Shown here: positions 19,701 through 29,549 of the stretch, piece after piece
How the letters are laid out: each line of letters begins with the position of its first letter
Numbering within the stretch: the first letter of the stretch is position 1
Assembly (NCBI GenBank): GCA_933228895.1
Contig: OW121846.1
Location: 51,168,107-51,232,106, forward strand
Length of the DNA: 64,000 nt
Reading direction: 5' to 3'
Source of the DNA: Platycnemis pennipes
Taxonomy: Eukaryota; Arthropoda; Insecta; Odonata; Platycnemididae
Translations under genes and position numbers: made by a program
Notes under the pieces: generated by a model
Seen by the model: only the letters and a program-made list of their open reading frames with translations
Database searches by the model: none
Told to the model about the DNA's origin: nothing

Positions 19701-19761
19701 TCGCGGTGGCTTGCAGGGTATCGTGTAGATGTAGATGTAGATGTAGATGTAGATGTAGATG
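16713..19761 (+). mobile_element. LINE element C (A-type L2, 5'-truncated)
   Basis: A 3.05-kb plus-strand copy, nearly identical to the 3' half of element A. It starts inside the ORF2 leader, keeps the whole endonuclease and RT, and ends in the L2 hairpin and six TAGATG repeats. AATAT flanks it (16708-16712 and 19762-19766). It lacks ORF1 and the 5' UTR, which is usual for incomplete target-primed reverse transcription. Confidence 0.92.
16716..19631 (+). CDS. ORF2 of LINE C, complete catalytic domains, no native start
   Basis: An open frame of about 970 codons lacking only the first 40 residues or so of ORF2 as found in element A. The reading frame enters from the truncation point (LSRKILVGKEHQERN), so the native ATG is missing. 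The first possible start in frame is not an ATG. APE motifs (GTESW, YYRPP, GGDFN, SDHK) and RT motifs (KAPGPDQIPS, HGFRKGRSCE, FLDFKKAFD, SGVPQGS, FADD) are all intact. Only scattered substitutions separate it from A: for example, a lysine is asparagine near the connector and an arginine is isoleucine after FADD. It would be expressed only by read-through from outside. Confidence 0.9.
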   Translation, partial: KLSRKILVGKEHQERNRLEEKISVIVVNCRSIRNKVAEIHHLIKSTNADIIVGTESWLSKDISDHEVFPKCFTVYRKDRVSRNGGGVFIAVKDPYVSRRELISERNVESIWCSVKSKSSNAKQIYVGAYYRPPDADVNSIIELESEIRTLLSGKNDRGIIVGGDFNLPSIDWNTCSFIAGGKDKEHCESLLNTFTTHSLQQLVTEPTRGNNILDLLATNIPERVLNTVTDTGISDHKIVHAKFIVGVERHYKPRRRVYLFGKANYDGMKEELREAFNVFSEQSKGLNTEDSWREFLEVTRNAVHKYIPSKYISDNTEPRWYNAEVRKSLKRQRVCHAKMKNARRGLSVEEKNELVQNYKKSRALARKSCRQALSHFKSKMLGEYLDSNPKAFWSYVRELQGNKSTVHTLKNDKGIRVTSSVEKANTLNTFFQSVFNSSSQNAVEPPPNTFSEQMPEINISCRGIEQQLKSICKNKAPGPDQIPSRVYKTLASEIAPYLEIIFNKTLKNHTVPKDWKVANITPIFKSGDREEPSNYRPISLTSISCKIFEHIVVSSIMGHLDSQGLLINSQHGFRKGRSCETQLALFVHDILVHGESSTEVDAIFLDFKKAFDKVPHDKLILKLESFGINKDVVCWVKEFLSGREQRVVIDGIMSDTIEVTSGVPQGSVVGPLLFLLYINDLGTVVSSNLRLFADDAVVYRGISNEEDTKSLSKDLDAIQEWCDKWQVELNLKKCVAINFWRRNNSIERSYIINNTKIENVETVRYLGVTITKDLSWGRHIREICGRAKRKLGFIKRVLGKCDEKTKERCYFSLVRPHLEYAASVWDPNELGLMRELDSVQRRAARFVKRCYDRLSSVSELIQELGWESLSERRLKFRFNLLQKFQSDSFTEDVRHILKTPAYYARFDQINKIREIDCRTDRFKMAFFPRTIREQNRQHRKGIGRGNILEYSVVHDACINPSNTIDTNNLVA

Positions 19762-20336
19762 AATATGCAGCTACCAATGTTATCCATTGCTACACTCGTA
19801 CTGGATGTATTTACCGTTATTCATATCCCTAATAGTACGAGGAAAAAAGGACATTTTGAATCTGTCAGTTCGGCAATCGATTTCTCTAATTTTATGATTA
19901 CGGTCCAGTCTACTATAGGAAGTTGGGGTCCGCAAAATATTTTTAACATCATCACTGAAAATATGGTCTTGGAATTTGTTTCAGAGATTAAGTCTTAATT
20001 TCAACCTGCGATCTGACAATGATTACCAATTTAATTCATTTAATAGACTGGCTACGCTAGTAAGGTTGTCATACCGTCCCTTTACAAATCTTGCCGATCT
20101 TCGCTGCACACGTTCAAGTTCGTTATTTAGACCGATTTCGTAGGGATCCCATACACTGGCAGCATATTCCAAATAAGGTCTAACAAGGGAAAAGTAGCTG
20201 ATTTCTCGTACATGATCGTCACATTTACCCAGTACTCTTTTAAAGAATCCCAGTTTACGATTCGCTTGACCCATTATTTCACGTATGTGTTTACCCAAGG
20301 AAAGATCATGTGTGAGTCTTATTCCAAGATAAAAGT
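19762..20336 (-). pseudogene. ORF2 C-terminal remnant of LINE D
   Basis: Minus-strand remains of the B-type ORF2 end, with YLGIRLTHDLSLGKHIRE, SLVRPYLEYAASVWDP and VQRRSARFVKGRYDN, then stops and shifts. The 5' truncation point is near 20336, where homology with element B stops. Confidence 0.8.
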
Positions 20337-20644
20337 AATCCAGCTGCTCACTATAGTTCATCGTCCTGCTATTATCATCTCCTAGATATCAGCCAAAATG
20401 ATTGGAAGTTTATTTGATGAAGTGTTTCCTTTCGTAGCTCCTACCCTATAATATTTCTCAGTATTCTAGTGACCTCATCAATTATTTTCCTCAGAAAGAA
20501 GTGCATGGCAAGTATCTAAACTGGGCATTGTTTTGATTCGGGAGAAGCGACCGACAGCTATTATCATTCTGCCATTTAGGATGGGTGGGTTTTTGCGAAT
20601 TGGATATGAGCAGGAATTTTTTCAAGGAAAGGAGGCATTCTCAT
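20337..20644. other. Intergenic, nothing recognised
   Basis: No coding potential or repeat that I can name. A CAGCTGCTC stretch near 20340 could be the end of the S1 repeat beyond element D, but the match is weak. Confidence 0.3.
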
Positions 20645-20735
20645 ATACATCTACGTAATACCCTTCGGTCCACCGTAGGGTGTGTGGCAAGGGGCGAAGG
20701 TCATCAAACATGCACTCCTGGCATGCAACTAAGAG
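20645..20735 (-). repeat. L2 3' tail, minus strand
   Basis: CATCTACGTAATACCC, then GGTGTGTGGCAAGGGGC and CATGCACTCCTGGCATGCAA: a diverged hairpin tail of the A type with no ORF remaining. Confidence 0.7.
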
Positions 20736-20934
20736 CTAAAATGTTACTACTTCACGGAGATTTGTTATTGAACTGATGTAGGCGGGGTTAAGTAAAACTC
20801 TGGGACGGCATTTAGGCTCTATCCCACAGTGAATGAGCAGTCATGATTTTTGTAAACAGTTTCAATTACACTGCCAGGGTATTACCATCTGCTGGTTGTG
20901 CAGTCATAGCTAATAATTAGACCCTAGTACAATT

Positions 20935-21214
20935 AGGGATATTAATAACGGCAAATATATCCAATACGAGTGTAACAATGGACAACATTGGAAGCTGCAT
21001 TTTGTTAAAAGGACTTGAAGCTAGCCCAACTAACAGCATGTTTTTGCATGTTTGCTATGCTATTTGTATCTTTTTTTTTAAATAGTGAAGTATATAACAG
21101 TATATAAATACTAATCCTTTTTTATGCATTATATGTAGTGCATGTTTGGTGAGAATTCACCCCCTGCCACACAACTTTATGGTGGCTTGCAGGGCATTAT
21201 GTAGATGTTGATGA
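20935..21214 (+). repeat. 5'-truncated B-type L2 copy
   Basis: Begins in the very end of ORF2 / start of the 3' UTR (GATATTAATAACGGCAAATA), passes through GAAGCTGCATT, TAGTGCATGTTTGGTGAG and CCCCTGCCACACAACTTTAT, and ends GTAGATGTTGATG. It carries the 3' UTR only. Confidence 0.8.
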
Positions 21215-22104
21215 ATAAGGTCTCACCACGCGGTCACATGTTCGTGTTCATATTTTGCGATAATTTTATTGCTGTCATATATATTGCTGCCTCAGGGTAC
21301 AAATGAATCAAGTACATTTAATCTCACCTCAATAAAATATGCACACACTATATTAATGCATCCTTTACCAAAGATAGGTAATGCAAGATAGCTAAGCACT
21401 ATATCTCTATACTAATGTACCTTCTGAATACCTGGCAAGTTACCTCGAAGGTGTGTGAAGCATGCGGTGAGGTTTCACAAAACATGCACTACCTACAGAC
21501 ACTACATTTTATTTAATCTATGTGCCTAATGAGAGACTTCTATAAATACCATGCGGGGTACACAAAACCAGTTCTATTTTTCATCCAGCATGAAAAGAAA
21601 CATTTAAGAGGTACAACAGAGATGTGTTGCACACATTATTATTTCATGCAGGCATGCTAAAGATCTAAGATGAAAGAAACAACATCTTAATTACATCTCT
21701 GTTTGTTTTTTACTCCATATCAATCTAATTTAGATATACATAATATTCTCCAAGCCACCGTAACAGTTTCTAGAATGGGAAAAGTTCACACGAAACAAAG
21801 CTAATGAGTGCAATTTTATTTTTGTCTGGAGGTAAATTTATTTTTTGTGTGCATCTTAGCGTGGAAACTAATTTAATTAAATTATTAATACTGTTAGGTT
21901 TCACGCTGCAATGAGATGGCACCAATCAAAATATAGCGATATGTATACTCAAACATCACGTGATCAGGAGGAGATACCCTGTTGGGGTTGCAAAACCGGT
22001 TCGAAATAGTTAAGCTCTCATCCTTCGGCCGAGAGCTGGTTGGCGCTGATTGGTGGACAGCGTAGACGTAACCAGCGACCGACGTGATGTTAGTCCACTC
22101 TGAA
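21215..22104. other. Intergenic with one faint L2 tail
   Basis: AT-rich. 21425-21490 has TACCTGGCAAGTTACCTCG and GGTGTGTGAAGC, a barely recognisable minus-strand L2 tail. Nothing else is recognised. Confidence 0.35.
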
Positions 22105-22154
22105 AGAAACGAGTCACGGGTTCCAAGTTTTAACGTCCGATACGACGGACATAA
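22105..22154 (-). repeat. SINE-like repeat (S1), left part, split by an L2 copy
   Basis: Carries GGGTTCCAAGTTTTAACGTC and GACGGACATAAAT, the conserved end of S1. It continues at 22564-22690 after an L2 insertion. Confidence 0.6.
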
Positions 22155-22563
22155 ATTTAAAACGGATAGCTTTATTGAAGATGTTAAATATATATTAAAA
22201 ACTCCAGCGTATTATGGTAGATTCGATCAGATACATAAGACTAGAGAGAAAGATTGATATACGGTAAAATTTAAAATGTCATTTTCCCCCGTACTATTAG
22301 AGAAATCAATAGGCAGCATAGCAAAGGGATAAGTAGGAGAAATATTGTAAAGTAGTCTATAGCGCATTATGCATGTATTAGCAACCAATTCCATTATTAC
22401 AATGTAGATTCTAACCATGCAACTGCATGTGACCCATATTATTAGCGTGTTTCCATGTAGTACCCTAGTTGCATGTCAATAGTTCATGTGTGGTGATCTT
22501 CACCCCCTGCCACACACCCTACTCCTCGTGGTGGCTTTCAGGGTATCGCGTAATTGTAGATGA
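22155..22563 (+). mobile_element. Degraded 5'-truncated A-type L2 copy
   Basis: Starts in the ORF2 end (codons for KTDSFIEDVKYILKTPAYYG), with a frame broken by stops, then TTTCCCCCGTACTATTAG, a 3' UTR, the hairpin CACCCCCTGCCACACACCC and a short GTAGATG end. No clear target duplication. Confidence 0.8.
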
Positions 22564-22690
22564 GTCAGAGTCCTGGAACTTCAATTGCTCCCAACATTGT
22601 ATCCAAGTGGGGACCGGTGAAAAATCTGCCAGGATTCAAACCCGTACCCTCGAGATGGTGGGACAGTGGTTCAGAAACCACGCCGAGCGG
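22564..22690 (-). repeat. SINE-like repeat (S1), right part
   Basis: GTGAAAAATCTGCCAGGATT and CAAACCCGTACCCTCGAGATG match the tRNA-like end of S1. The reverse complement has the B box GGTTTGAATCC. Confidence 0.65.
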
Positions 22691-23107
22691 ATCCCTTAAG
22701 TAATTCGGGGCGCAAGGTTTGCGTTATCGCAGGTCGGGTGGCGCGGAGGATATAGGCGGAAGGATGGATGGTATCAAGTTCGTGTAGGCGAGGGGCTTGA
22801 TCGATAGGGAGGGGGCGAGGCGGAGGAGGGGGCGGATGGCGGTGGGCTCGGGGGTGTCCGGGGGGGAGGGGGGAAGAGGGGAGGAGCGTGAGGGAAAGGA
22901 AATCGTTTGGGAGGAATTAAGAACGTGGCCTCAGAGCACTTAAGTGAGTCCCGGGCCGACAGTTACCGGGAAAATTTGAGAGCGTGAATTAATGTGCGGA
23001 GGAAAAATTTCGATGGTGAATAAACAAGTCCATGAATGGCCACTCAATTTATGTAACCGTGATGGCGGGTCCGATGAGTTACGAAAGCTCATGAATTTCT
23101 TCTCTTT
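22691..23107. other. G-rich intergenic stretch
   Basis: 22700-22915 is strongly G-rich on the plus strand, with runs of up to seven or more G, then ordinary AT-rich DNA. No gene seen. Confidence 0.4.
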
Positions 23108-23488
23108 TAGAGAAATTTAAAATCGGATAGCCTTACTGAAGATGTTAGGCACATATTAAAAAAACCAGCGTATAATGCGACCAGACAAATAATATTAGAG
23201 AGATAGATTGTCGTACTGATAGATTCCAAATGGCATTTTTCCCGAGTACTATAAGAGAACAGAATAGGCAGCATAGGTAAGGGATAGGTAGGGGTAATAC
23301 TTTAGAGTATTCTGCAGTGCATGATGCGTGTATTAACCCCTTAAATACTATAGATACTAACAATCTTGTTGCATGAGACACTATAGTTGCTTGTTTGCAT
23401 GTCGGTAGTGCATGCTTGGTGATATTCACACCCTGCCACACATCCTCGCGGTGGCTAGCAGGGTATTGTGTAGATGTAGATGTTGATG
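23108..23488 (+). mobile_element. 5'-truncated A-type L2 copy
   Basis: Begins at codons for KFKSDSLTEDVRHI in the ORF2 end, continues through TTTTTCCCGAGTACTATAAG and the 3' UTR, and ends with CACACCCTGCCACACATCC and GTAGATGTAGATGTTGATG. The frame is broken by small deletions. Confidence 0.85.
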
Positions 23489-24039
23489 AACACTCGTGCA
23501 GGTTAAATGTTTTAATTCGGGAATTTTTGTCGAATCGCGTCATGCTTCATTCTTTGAATCGACTACGCGAGCAAATCATGTCTATCCAATTTTCACCTAC
23601 CTTTCTCTCTTGCCTCACCTACCTATTCTTTTCAACGCTGCTCCGGCAGTGTTGCAAAAGAATAGCTGCTGGAGGTAAGTTAGTCCAAATCCAATGCAGG
23701 TCGTGGTATTGAGCGAGGTGGCTGAGGTCATCAAACGCTGTGATTTAATTTGCCAAAAGACTTTTTTGGATAAGAAAGAGGATGACAAACACTTTGCCGA
23801 GTGAGTCATCTTTACAATGACGATGAGGCGGAGCATTTTTGGTGTTTTTTATTTGATGGTCATTATGCACGCACTCATTGAAAATATTTTCTGAGTCGGC
23901 GCACGATTAATTTTGTATTAGGCAACCAAGTTAAGTAATGGTCACCTATGCGCGCACTAATTTAAAAGATTTTTCAGAGTTGGCGCGCGATTAATGAAGT
24001 TTTAGCCAACACTGACTCGATATCTAAAATGTCACTTTA
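23489..24039. other. Intergenic, nothing recognised
   Basis: Two imperfect copies of a motif containing GGCGC-CGATTAAT (near 23900 and 23985) occur about 85 bases apart. No gene. Confidence 0.3.
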
Positions 24040-24120
24040 TATCTACATCTACGGAGTACCCTGCAATTCAACTTGAAGGTGTGTGGAAAGGGATGAATAT
24101 TCATCTAGCATGCACTACAT
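24040..24120 (-). repeat. L2 3' tail, minus strand, degraded
   Basis: ATCTACATCTACGGAGTACC, CTGCAATTCAACTTGAAGG and TGTGTGGAAAGGGATGA. A tail only. Confidence 0.65.
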
Positions 24121-24429
24121 AAATGTCCTTTCTATACATCCTTAAGGCACGGGCAATTGAATGCTTTGCATCTAAGTGAGTTTTGTAGGAAAACTGAGGT
24201 AAAAAATTAAATAAGCATTAAAGATACTAATATATATCTCCGTAAATTTATTTACTTAATGATCGAGCTGCAATAATAATTAATGCTTTTGTTTCATTGG
24301 TTTGAATTAGTGGTGAACCTGAATATTGGTCCGGTTTGTGATGGAAGAGCTCACCAAATACTTATCTCAGCGGCGTGTGAAATTCACACGTCAGAGCAGA
24401 TGGGGCCAATTTATTTTCCTATGCCGTCT

Positions 24430-24570
24430 GCGGTTCCAACATACATCTGATATCCAGAAAATAATCCATCTCTCTCCCGAGATTCAAACCAGGGCGAGGG
24501 CTGGGCTAGGAAACTACCCCCAGGACTACTACGAAGCTGTGCTAACTGTATGAGCCATCATACCCGTCAG
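24430..24570 (-). repeat. tRNA-related SINE-like repeat
   Basis: CCCGAGATTCAAACCAGGGC is the complement of a B-box region, and GCTGTGCTAACTGTATGAGCC is the complement of an A-box region. The minus strand therefore reads as a degenerate tRNA-like head. Confidence 0.45.
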
Positions 24571-25364
24571 TGAAAACTAACACTAACGATGCACAGCTAA
24601 TGAGAATGAGACTGCTTCTTCATTGTATTAATCAGTCAGCAGTCCTAAGATTGGTGTGGCGAAACTCTCCCTTCGATTATCCTGGCAGCTAATCTCTTAA
24701 TATTTATATTTCCCTTCGCTTTTCATCCTTCACCACTTACTCCACATAACTCAAAACAAGTCTTCATTTCCCAATCTTCTCATTCATTTCACCCTCAACA
24801 ATGGGGGCACAACTCACTCGGAACCAAAATCGCTATTTTGTACACGAAATCGTTAGATGGAAATGAAGAATGATTTTTAGAGAAAAATTAATCTTCAAAT
24901 CATAGCCATTCACTCATAAATCAAAAATTTAAATAAGCAAAAGTTGACGCCCACAGAATGAGCTGCGTTAAGAATTACTACGTCATCCAGCTCCCGTCCT
25001 TGACTGTTTTTTTAGGGAAAGGGAAGGAATGGATAGCGGGGGTTTGGAAGATCTGGCAGAGTCAGCTGTGTGTCCTCCATTGTGATAAGGCGAAGGAGCT
25101 TCGTGGTCTCAGTTGTGATTGGGCGAAGTGGATGACGTAGTAGTCCTATGCACCCTCACTTTTACGAAAGAGTTAAAAACATCAGTTTTACGCCGTTTAT
25201 AACTCTAGAACTAGTTGACGGATCGAAGAATGGAAAAATATGTCTATCTATTTTACAAACTATCAGATTCGGGAATAAAAAATATGGTAAACGCCCCGAT
25301 TGTCTTCATCTGTACATCAAGTCTCTTAAAATGAATAGTTAGATTTTCCCGTATTATATTAGTT
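24571..25364. other. Intergenic, nothing recognised
   Basis: Several short open frames (60-64 codons) without recognisable content. Confidence 0.35.
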
Positions 25365-26290
25365 TCCAGTAGATTCCTCTATCCTCCCAATCTTTTTAGT
25401 GCTTCTTTATTTGTTACTCGGGTGATCCATTTTATCTTTATCATTCTTCAGTAGCACCACATTTGTAATTATTCCAGCCATGATTTAGCTTCGGCAGCTA
25501 TCGTCCATACCTCACTTCCATTAGGAGGTACACTCCAGGTAAAATTTTAAAAAATTATTTATTTACTCCGAAACTTTTATTTCCACCCCTTAGTGGATTT
25601 GTCTTTCGATGGGATGTCCTCTTCGTCTAGGTTATTCTACTGACTCTTCTTTTCTTACCCGTCTATCGGTAATTATTCCGCTTCAGCGATAACTGTACTC
25701 ATTTACCTCTTTTAGCATTTATTTCCCGAGTTTAACTTTAGTCTTGGTCTCCATACCATTGTATTTGTTTTCTCCTAATTGACCCGGCTTGAAGGTTTTT
25801 TTATTGACCTTCAAACTTGGTTAATATCTTCTCTAGGTTTACTAGAACATTTTTAGTTCTCTTTCTACCTCCACTATGACCGCTATGTAATAGAAAAAAC
25901 GCATCAGCATGCATAGTTTCTTCCCCATGAGTATTTACTCTTGCAACCTTCTCTGTGGCTTAATTGGTGGCTTTCTCGATGTAGACATTGAACAGTCACC
26001 TACCGCACACCCTTACGTTACCTTTTAGGATATAGATACAGATATAGAGCACAGGAGACAGTCCCCTTTTCGTGACTTAGTTATTTCAATCTTGCTTCTT
26101 TATTGCTGGGCTCCGTTTTAGCCGCAGCTTGATTTTTACATAAACTATGGATAATTCTTCGGTCACCGTACGACACTCAAATTCCTTTTAGAATTCCAGT
26201 CATTGTATCCCAATCCACATTGTCAAAAACCTCATTTTGTTCTTCTCGTTGTCTTTTCTACGTCCTATTCACTTGATACTATGGTCCAGT
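25365..26290 (-). pseudogene. Heavily decayed RTE-like LINE (RT to C-terminus)
   Basis: Minus-strand DNA similar to the better copy at 52511-54010. CATTTTATCTTTATCATTCTTC near 25430 corresponds to the MMKIKW-type motif. 26100-26170 corresponds to the segment before the catalytic core (complement of CCGAAGAATTATCC), and TTGTCAAAAACC near 26220 corresponds to the FDN motif. Stops occur in all frames. It has no endonuclease domain. The family assignment rests on the alignable copies in this window. Confidence 0.6.
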
Positions 26291-27219
26291 GGCGAAGCTA
26301 ATGTATTCGAAGTGGGTAGCTAGCTCATCGGCCCCTTAATTTGCTCCTTCAGAGACTCAAATATTCCAGTTGACAAAATCAGTCGACTTAACACGTTTTG
26401 TACCGGGCTATTTAAATGGGTTATAACCCTCTGTTCCGGTGGGTTTTTAAAATCTAGTTTTTTTAACATGCATTGCATACGAAGAGAACGCTAGATGTTG
26501 GTTCACTTCTTTACCTCTCGCCCCACTGTTAATTTGAAATAAATTTTCCGGCACCCAACCATGCACAGAGGTCAGCACCTGAGGGGCTAAGTAATTTGCC
26601 TTAATGTTTTCCGTTGATCATATAGATTCGGCGGGTTTTCCTTTGGGCAAAGGTGTCGATGACGCGTTCCTTGAAACTTTCGTCGCTCGAGTGGTTGTTC
26701 AGTAAAACCTAATCAACCGCCAGGGTGCTTAAATTGCTTAGTCTGGAGTCCGTCATGGAGTTTCTTAAAAATGTGTTCACTGTCTTCAACGTACTCATAC
26801 TTCTTTCGGACAATACAGTTGATACAGGAAATGTCTGAATCAGTCTTATGATTCCCACAGTTTCTTGATATACCTACTTTATCCAGGCCATTGACCAAAA
26901 ATTATTTAAGTAACAAATGTGCAGGCAAGTGTTTACTCTCGTTGGAATAGACATTCATGAGTTCATTTTTTAGCTGTTAACTGTTAAATAATGAGTGCAT
27001 TTTATTAGGCTACTCAATTTCGCTGAAGGAAATGATGTATTTTATGCAGGAAACTGTTTTTCATCTAGTAATTCTGCAAAATGGGAGTTATTGAAGTCTT
27101 CAAAATGAGATTCCATGTGGACAACGAAGGTGTCAGTTATTTCAAAAGCGAGCCTTCTGAATTAGTGAAACGTGTCTAGTCCACCCTGGTTGTTGTTGTT
27201 AAGTCCTTTAGCCGTAGGT
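26291..27219. other. Intergenic, unresolved
   Basis: A 61-codon minus-strand frame at 26713-26898 has a cysteine-rich patch (CGNHKTDSDISCINC) but no family I recognise. Otherwise nothing. Confidence 0.3.
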
Positions 27220-27290
27220 TGACTTCTACATCTACATAATACCCTGCAAGCCACCACAAAGGTGTGTGGCAGGGGGTGATTTGTTATTTT
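27220..27290 (-). repeat. B-type L2 3' tail, minus strand
   Basis: CTACATCTACATAATACCC, GCAAGCCACCACAAAGG and TGTGTGGCAGGGGGTGA. A well-preserved hairpin tail that ends abruptly at TTGTTATTTTCC. Confidence 0.8.
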
Positions 27291-27439
27291 CCAACCACTA
27301 AACGAAGAAAAAATTCACATGCAGCGAAACTGTTTCATACAGAATCAGTCTCTCTTAATTTCCCTCCGTCTCGCCATCTCTTGACCAATCGCTGAGACTC
27401 GGAAGGGCGCGAGCGTCTAGGCTCATAGCACGCAAGAAT
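27291..27439. other. Intergenic
   Basis: No feature recognised. Confidence 0.3.
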
Positions 27440-27540
27440 CACGCAGTTTCAGGTGCATGCGTCCGGCGGCGAATAAGCGTATGCGCATGCGCCATCCGGC
27501 CATTTGGAGTCTACCAGCAGCCAGACTCCCAAGCCTCCAA
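27440..27540. promoter_or_regulatory. Possible TATA-less promoter with NRF1-like palindrome
   Basis: TATGCGCATGCGCCATCC near 27480 contains the palindrome TGCGCATGCGC (an NRF1-type site), directly followed by GCCATCCGGCCAT, which resembles YY1-type sites. The local G+C and CpG content is above that of the flanks. There is no confirmed gene downstream, and similar GCGCATGCG strings occur near 32303 and 58550, so this is weak. Confidence 0.2.
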
Positions 27541-28268
27541 AACATCCAAACCACTTCAACGCAACGCTATGTGAGGAAATATAGGCTATATTTATTTTTC
27601 CTATGCTTTCTCGGCAACATAAAGTGCATGACAGAGCTGAAAAAATAGCATATGTTTTACTGTAATCATTTTGGGTATTCTCAGGCTCCCAGACTACCCT
27701 TCAGCTTCGCCACTGCTATTGTCTTGAAAATGATATTTGAGTTTCCGATTTCCGGTCTCTCGAATGAATCACATTGGAGACTGGGAATAGAGCAAGGTAT
27801 GAATATCTGCTGTTCATGTATTATTCCGCCTCAAATATTTTTGGAATCGGACTGTAAGCCTTCTTGACCTCACTTTGAGCACATCATGTGATCCAAAAGG
27901 GATTGCGTTTTCAAGATAACAAAATTTGTATTTTTTTCTGAGCAGCTTGGATATTTTTCATGAATTTTTACGAATCAAGAGATAAATGTTCAAAACAGTC
28001 CTCTAGAGCGCGGATTAATGCGTAATAGGCATGAATTGGACCTTTTCCTGGTGTTATGTCTACGCTCCCAGAAGAACGTGTCAAGGGCAAGAAGTGCCCA
28101 CTCAGTGACTTAAATCACGTAAACGGTTTTCGAAAAGGGTCTCTTGAAAAAGAGCCCTCAACTTGTTGAAACGTTTTAATAACCACAGCCGTATAAGAAT
28201 AAATCTCATTTCAAAAGAACTCTTAAATACGTAGTAGCTTCAAGAAATCCTAACTCGATAACACAGAA
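27541..28268. other. Intergenic, nothing recognised
   Basis: Short open frames only. No motif. Confidence 0.3.
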
Positions 28269-28327
28269 AGAAAAAACACGAGCCTAATCCACAAAAATAT
28301 TTTTGTGGATTTGGCTCGTGTTTTTTC
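28269..28327. repeat. Near-perfect palindrome, 59 bp
   Basis: Two arms of about 29 bases meeting at AAAAAT-ATTTTT, with a single mismatched position (CCTAATCC against GGATTTGG). Each arm holds AACACGAGCC or its complement. Transcribed, it would form a long hairpin with no loop. It may be a foldback element. Confidence 0.9.
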
Positions 28328-29549
28328 TCTTTGCTATCATGTTTCGCTTCCACTCCATATCGCCTGAATCCTCAGAATTAAATCCTCACTCATTGATGCC
28401 GGATTCGGACGGAATTTGAGATCATTCTTTTGCCCTTTTAATCAAATAACAAATATACTTTAGTCCCAGTCTCGGTGATGGTAAAATAATTTAAATTTTA
28501 CTGAGCACCACCTCGGAGAACCTTACTTGGAAGGCTAAACATTTTTGGCCAAAAATTGAATTTTTCGCATTTATGACGCAATGGACTTTATTGCAGGGGA
28601 CTTTATTGCAGGGGGATGGAGAAAGGTCAGGGATTATTAATTATTGGCAAAGTCGTTCGATTCAACCTATTTTCTGTTGACATCACGGATTAAATAGGTG
28701 GATATTTTTTATCGATCCGGAAAATGAAGCGACCTAAAGAAGTCTTCTAATTGGCTTACAGAATCGGCGGTACCATGGCATTGGATTCGTTATAAATCAA
28801 TCACAATCCAGCAATCAAACAACTATGTCTTACACTTTGCTTTCTTCTCGTCCTATCTAGAGTTGAAATGAGTTGGCCACTGGCACGATAACCAGCACTA
28901 CCCTTCCGCTCTCTCAATCCCATTACACCCTGGCACACGTCTTTTTTTACCTTCATCAGGATTCACAAATGGGTTTCTTGGTAAAAGCAGGGATGATGAA
29001 ACGATGCTGACTCCACACAACATTACCTCTTATACATCTAGGACAATTATTTCCCTACAAATGCACGTTAACTAGAATAAAATGGGCCCATGTGTTCCTA
29101 TGTTTCCTAAATATATATAGGTTAATGTATAAGTATGCATATATATACATACGGACAATGTTATGCCCCAATTCTTTGGGTTCCATTTTATAAACTTTCA
29201 CACTTACGTAATTTTAGCGTAAGTCATTTTTTGTCCTCACGTACTGATGGTGAAAAACAGTGTTCACATCAAATTTACCAATTTTATTCTTTACCTGTAT
29301 GATAAGATTAGAATGTTGCCACGTCATGAGGTTTAAAATAAATAATGATATAATAACACCGTGGTGATTTTAGGCATTTGCACTTTAACAAATATTGTAT
29401 TTCTCGGTAGATACTAACCTTCCCTCATTCTTGAGTGAAAATGAGAAAAATCATCAGTCAGATCCTTAGAAAAGATGTCGCTTACTCGAATACAAGATTC
29501 AGAAAGTTTTCTGTTTGCCAAATATTACAGGATGAGAGTCATGATGTAC
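28328..29549. other. Intergenic, nothing recognised
   Basis: AT-rich. It includes a local direct repeat (GGACTTTATTGCAGGGG twice near 28590-28615). No gene. Confidence 0.35.

Larger units (their letters stand above)
16504..20336 (-). mobile_element. LINE element D (B-type L2 copy), split by element C
   Basis: Minus-strand, 5'-truncated copy in two pieces, 16504-16712 and 19762-20336. The left piece is the 3' hairpin, TAGATG tail and 3' UTR. The right piece is the ORF2 C-terminus. The two join in the conserved CAGCTACCAATG region (compare 3550-3570 in element B), and AATAT is present at both junctions. It starts beside the S1 repeat half at 16503, so it may itself have inserted into that repeat. 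Confidence 0.8.

Noticed and set aside
19725..19761. TAGATG microsatellite
   Set aside because: The repeat is the 3' tail of LINE C and not an independent satellite. The same holds at 7353, 15325 and 3342.
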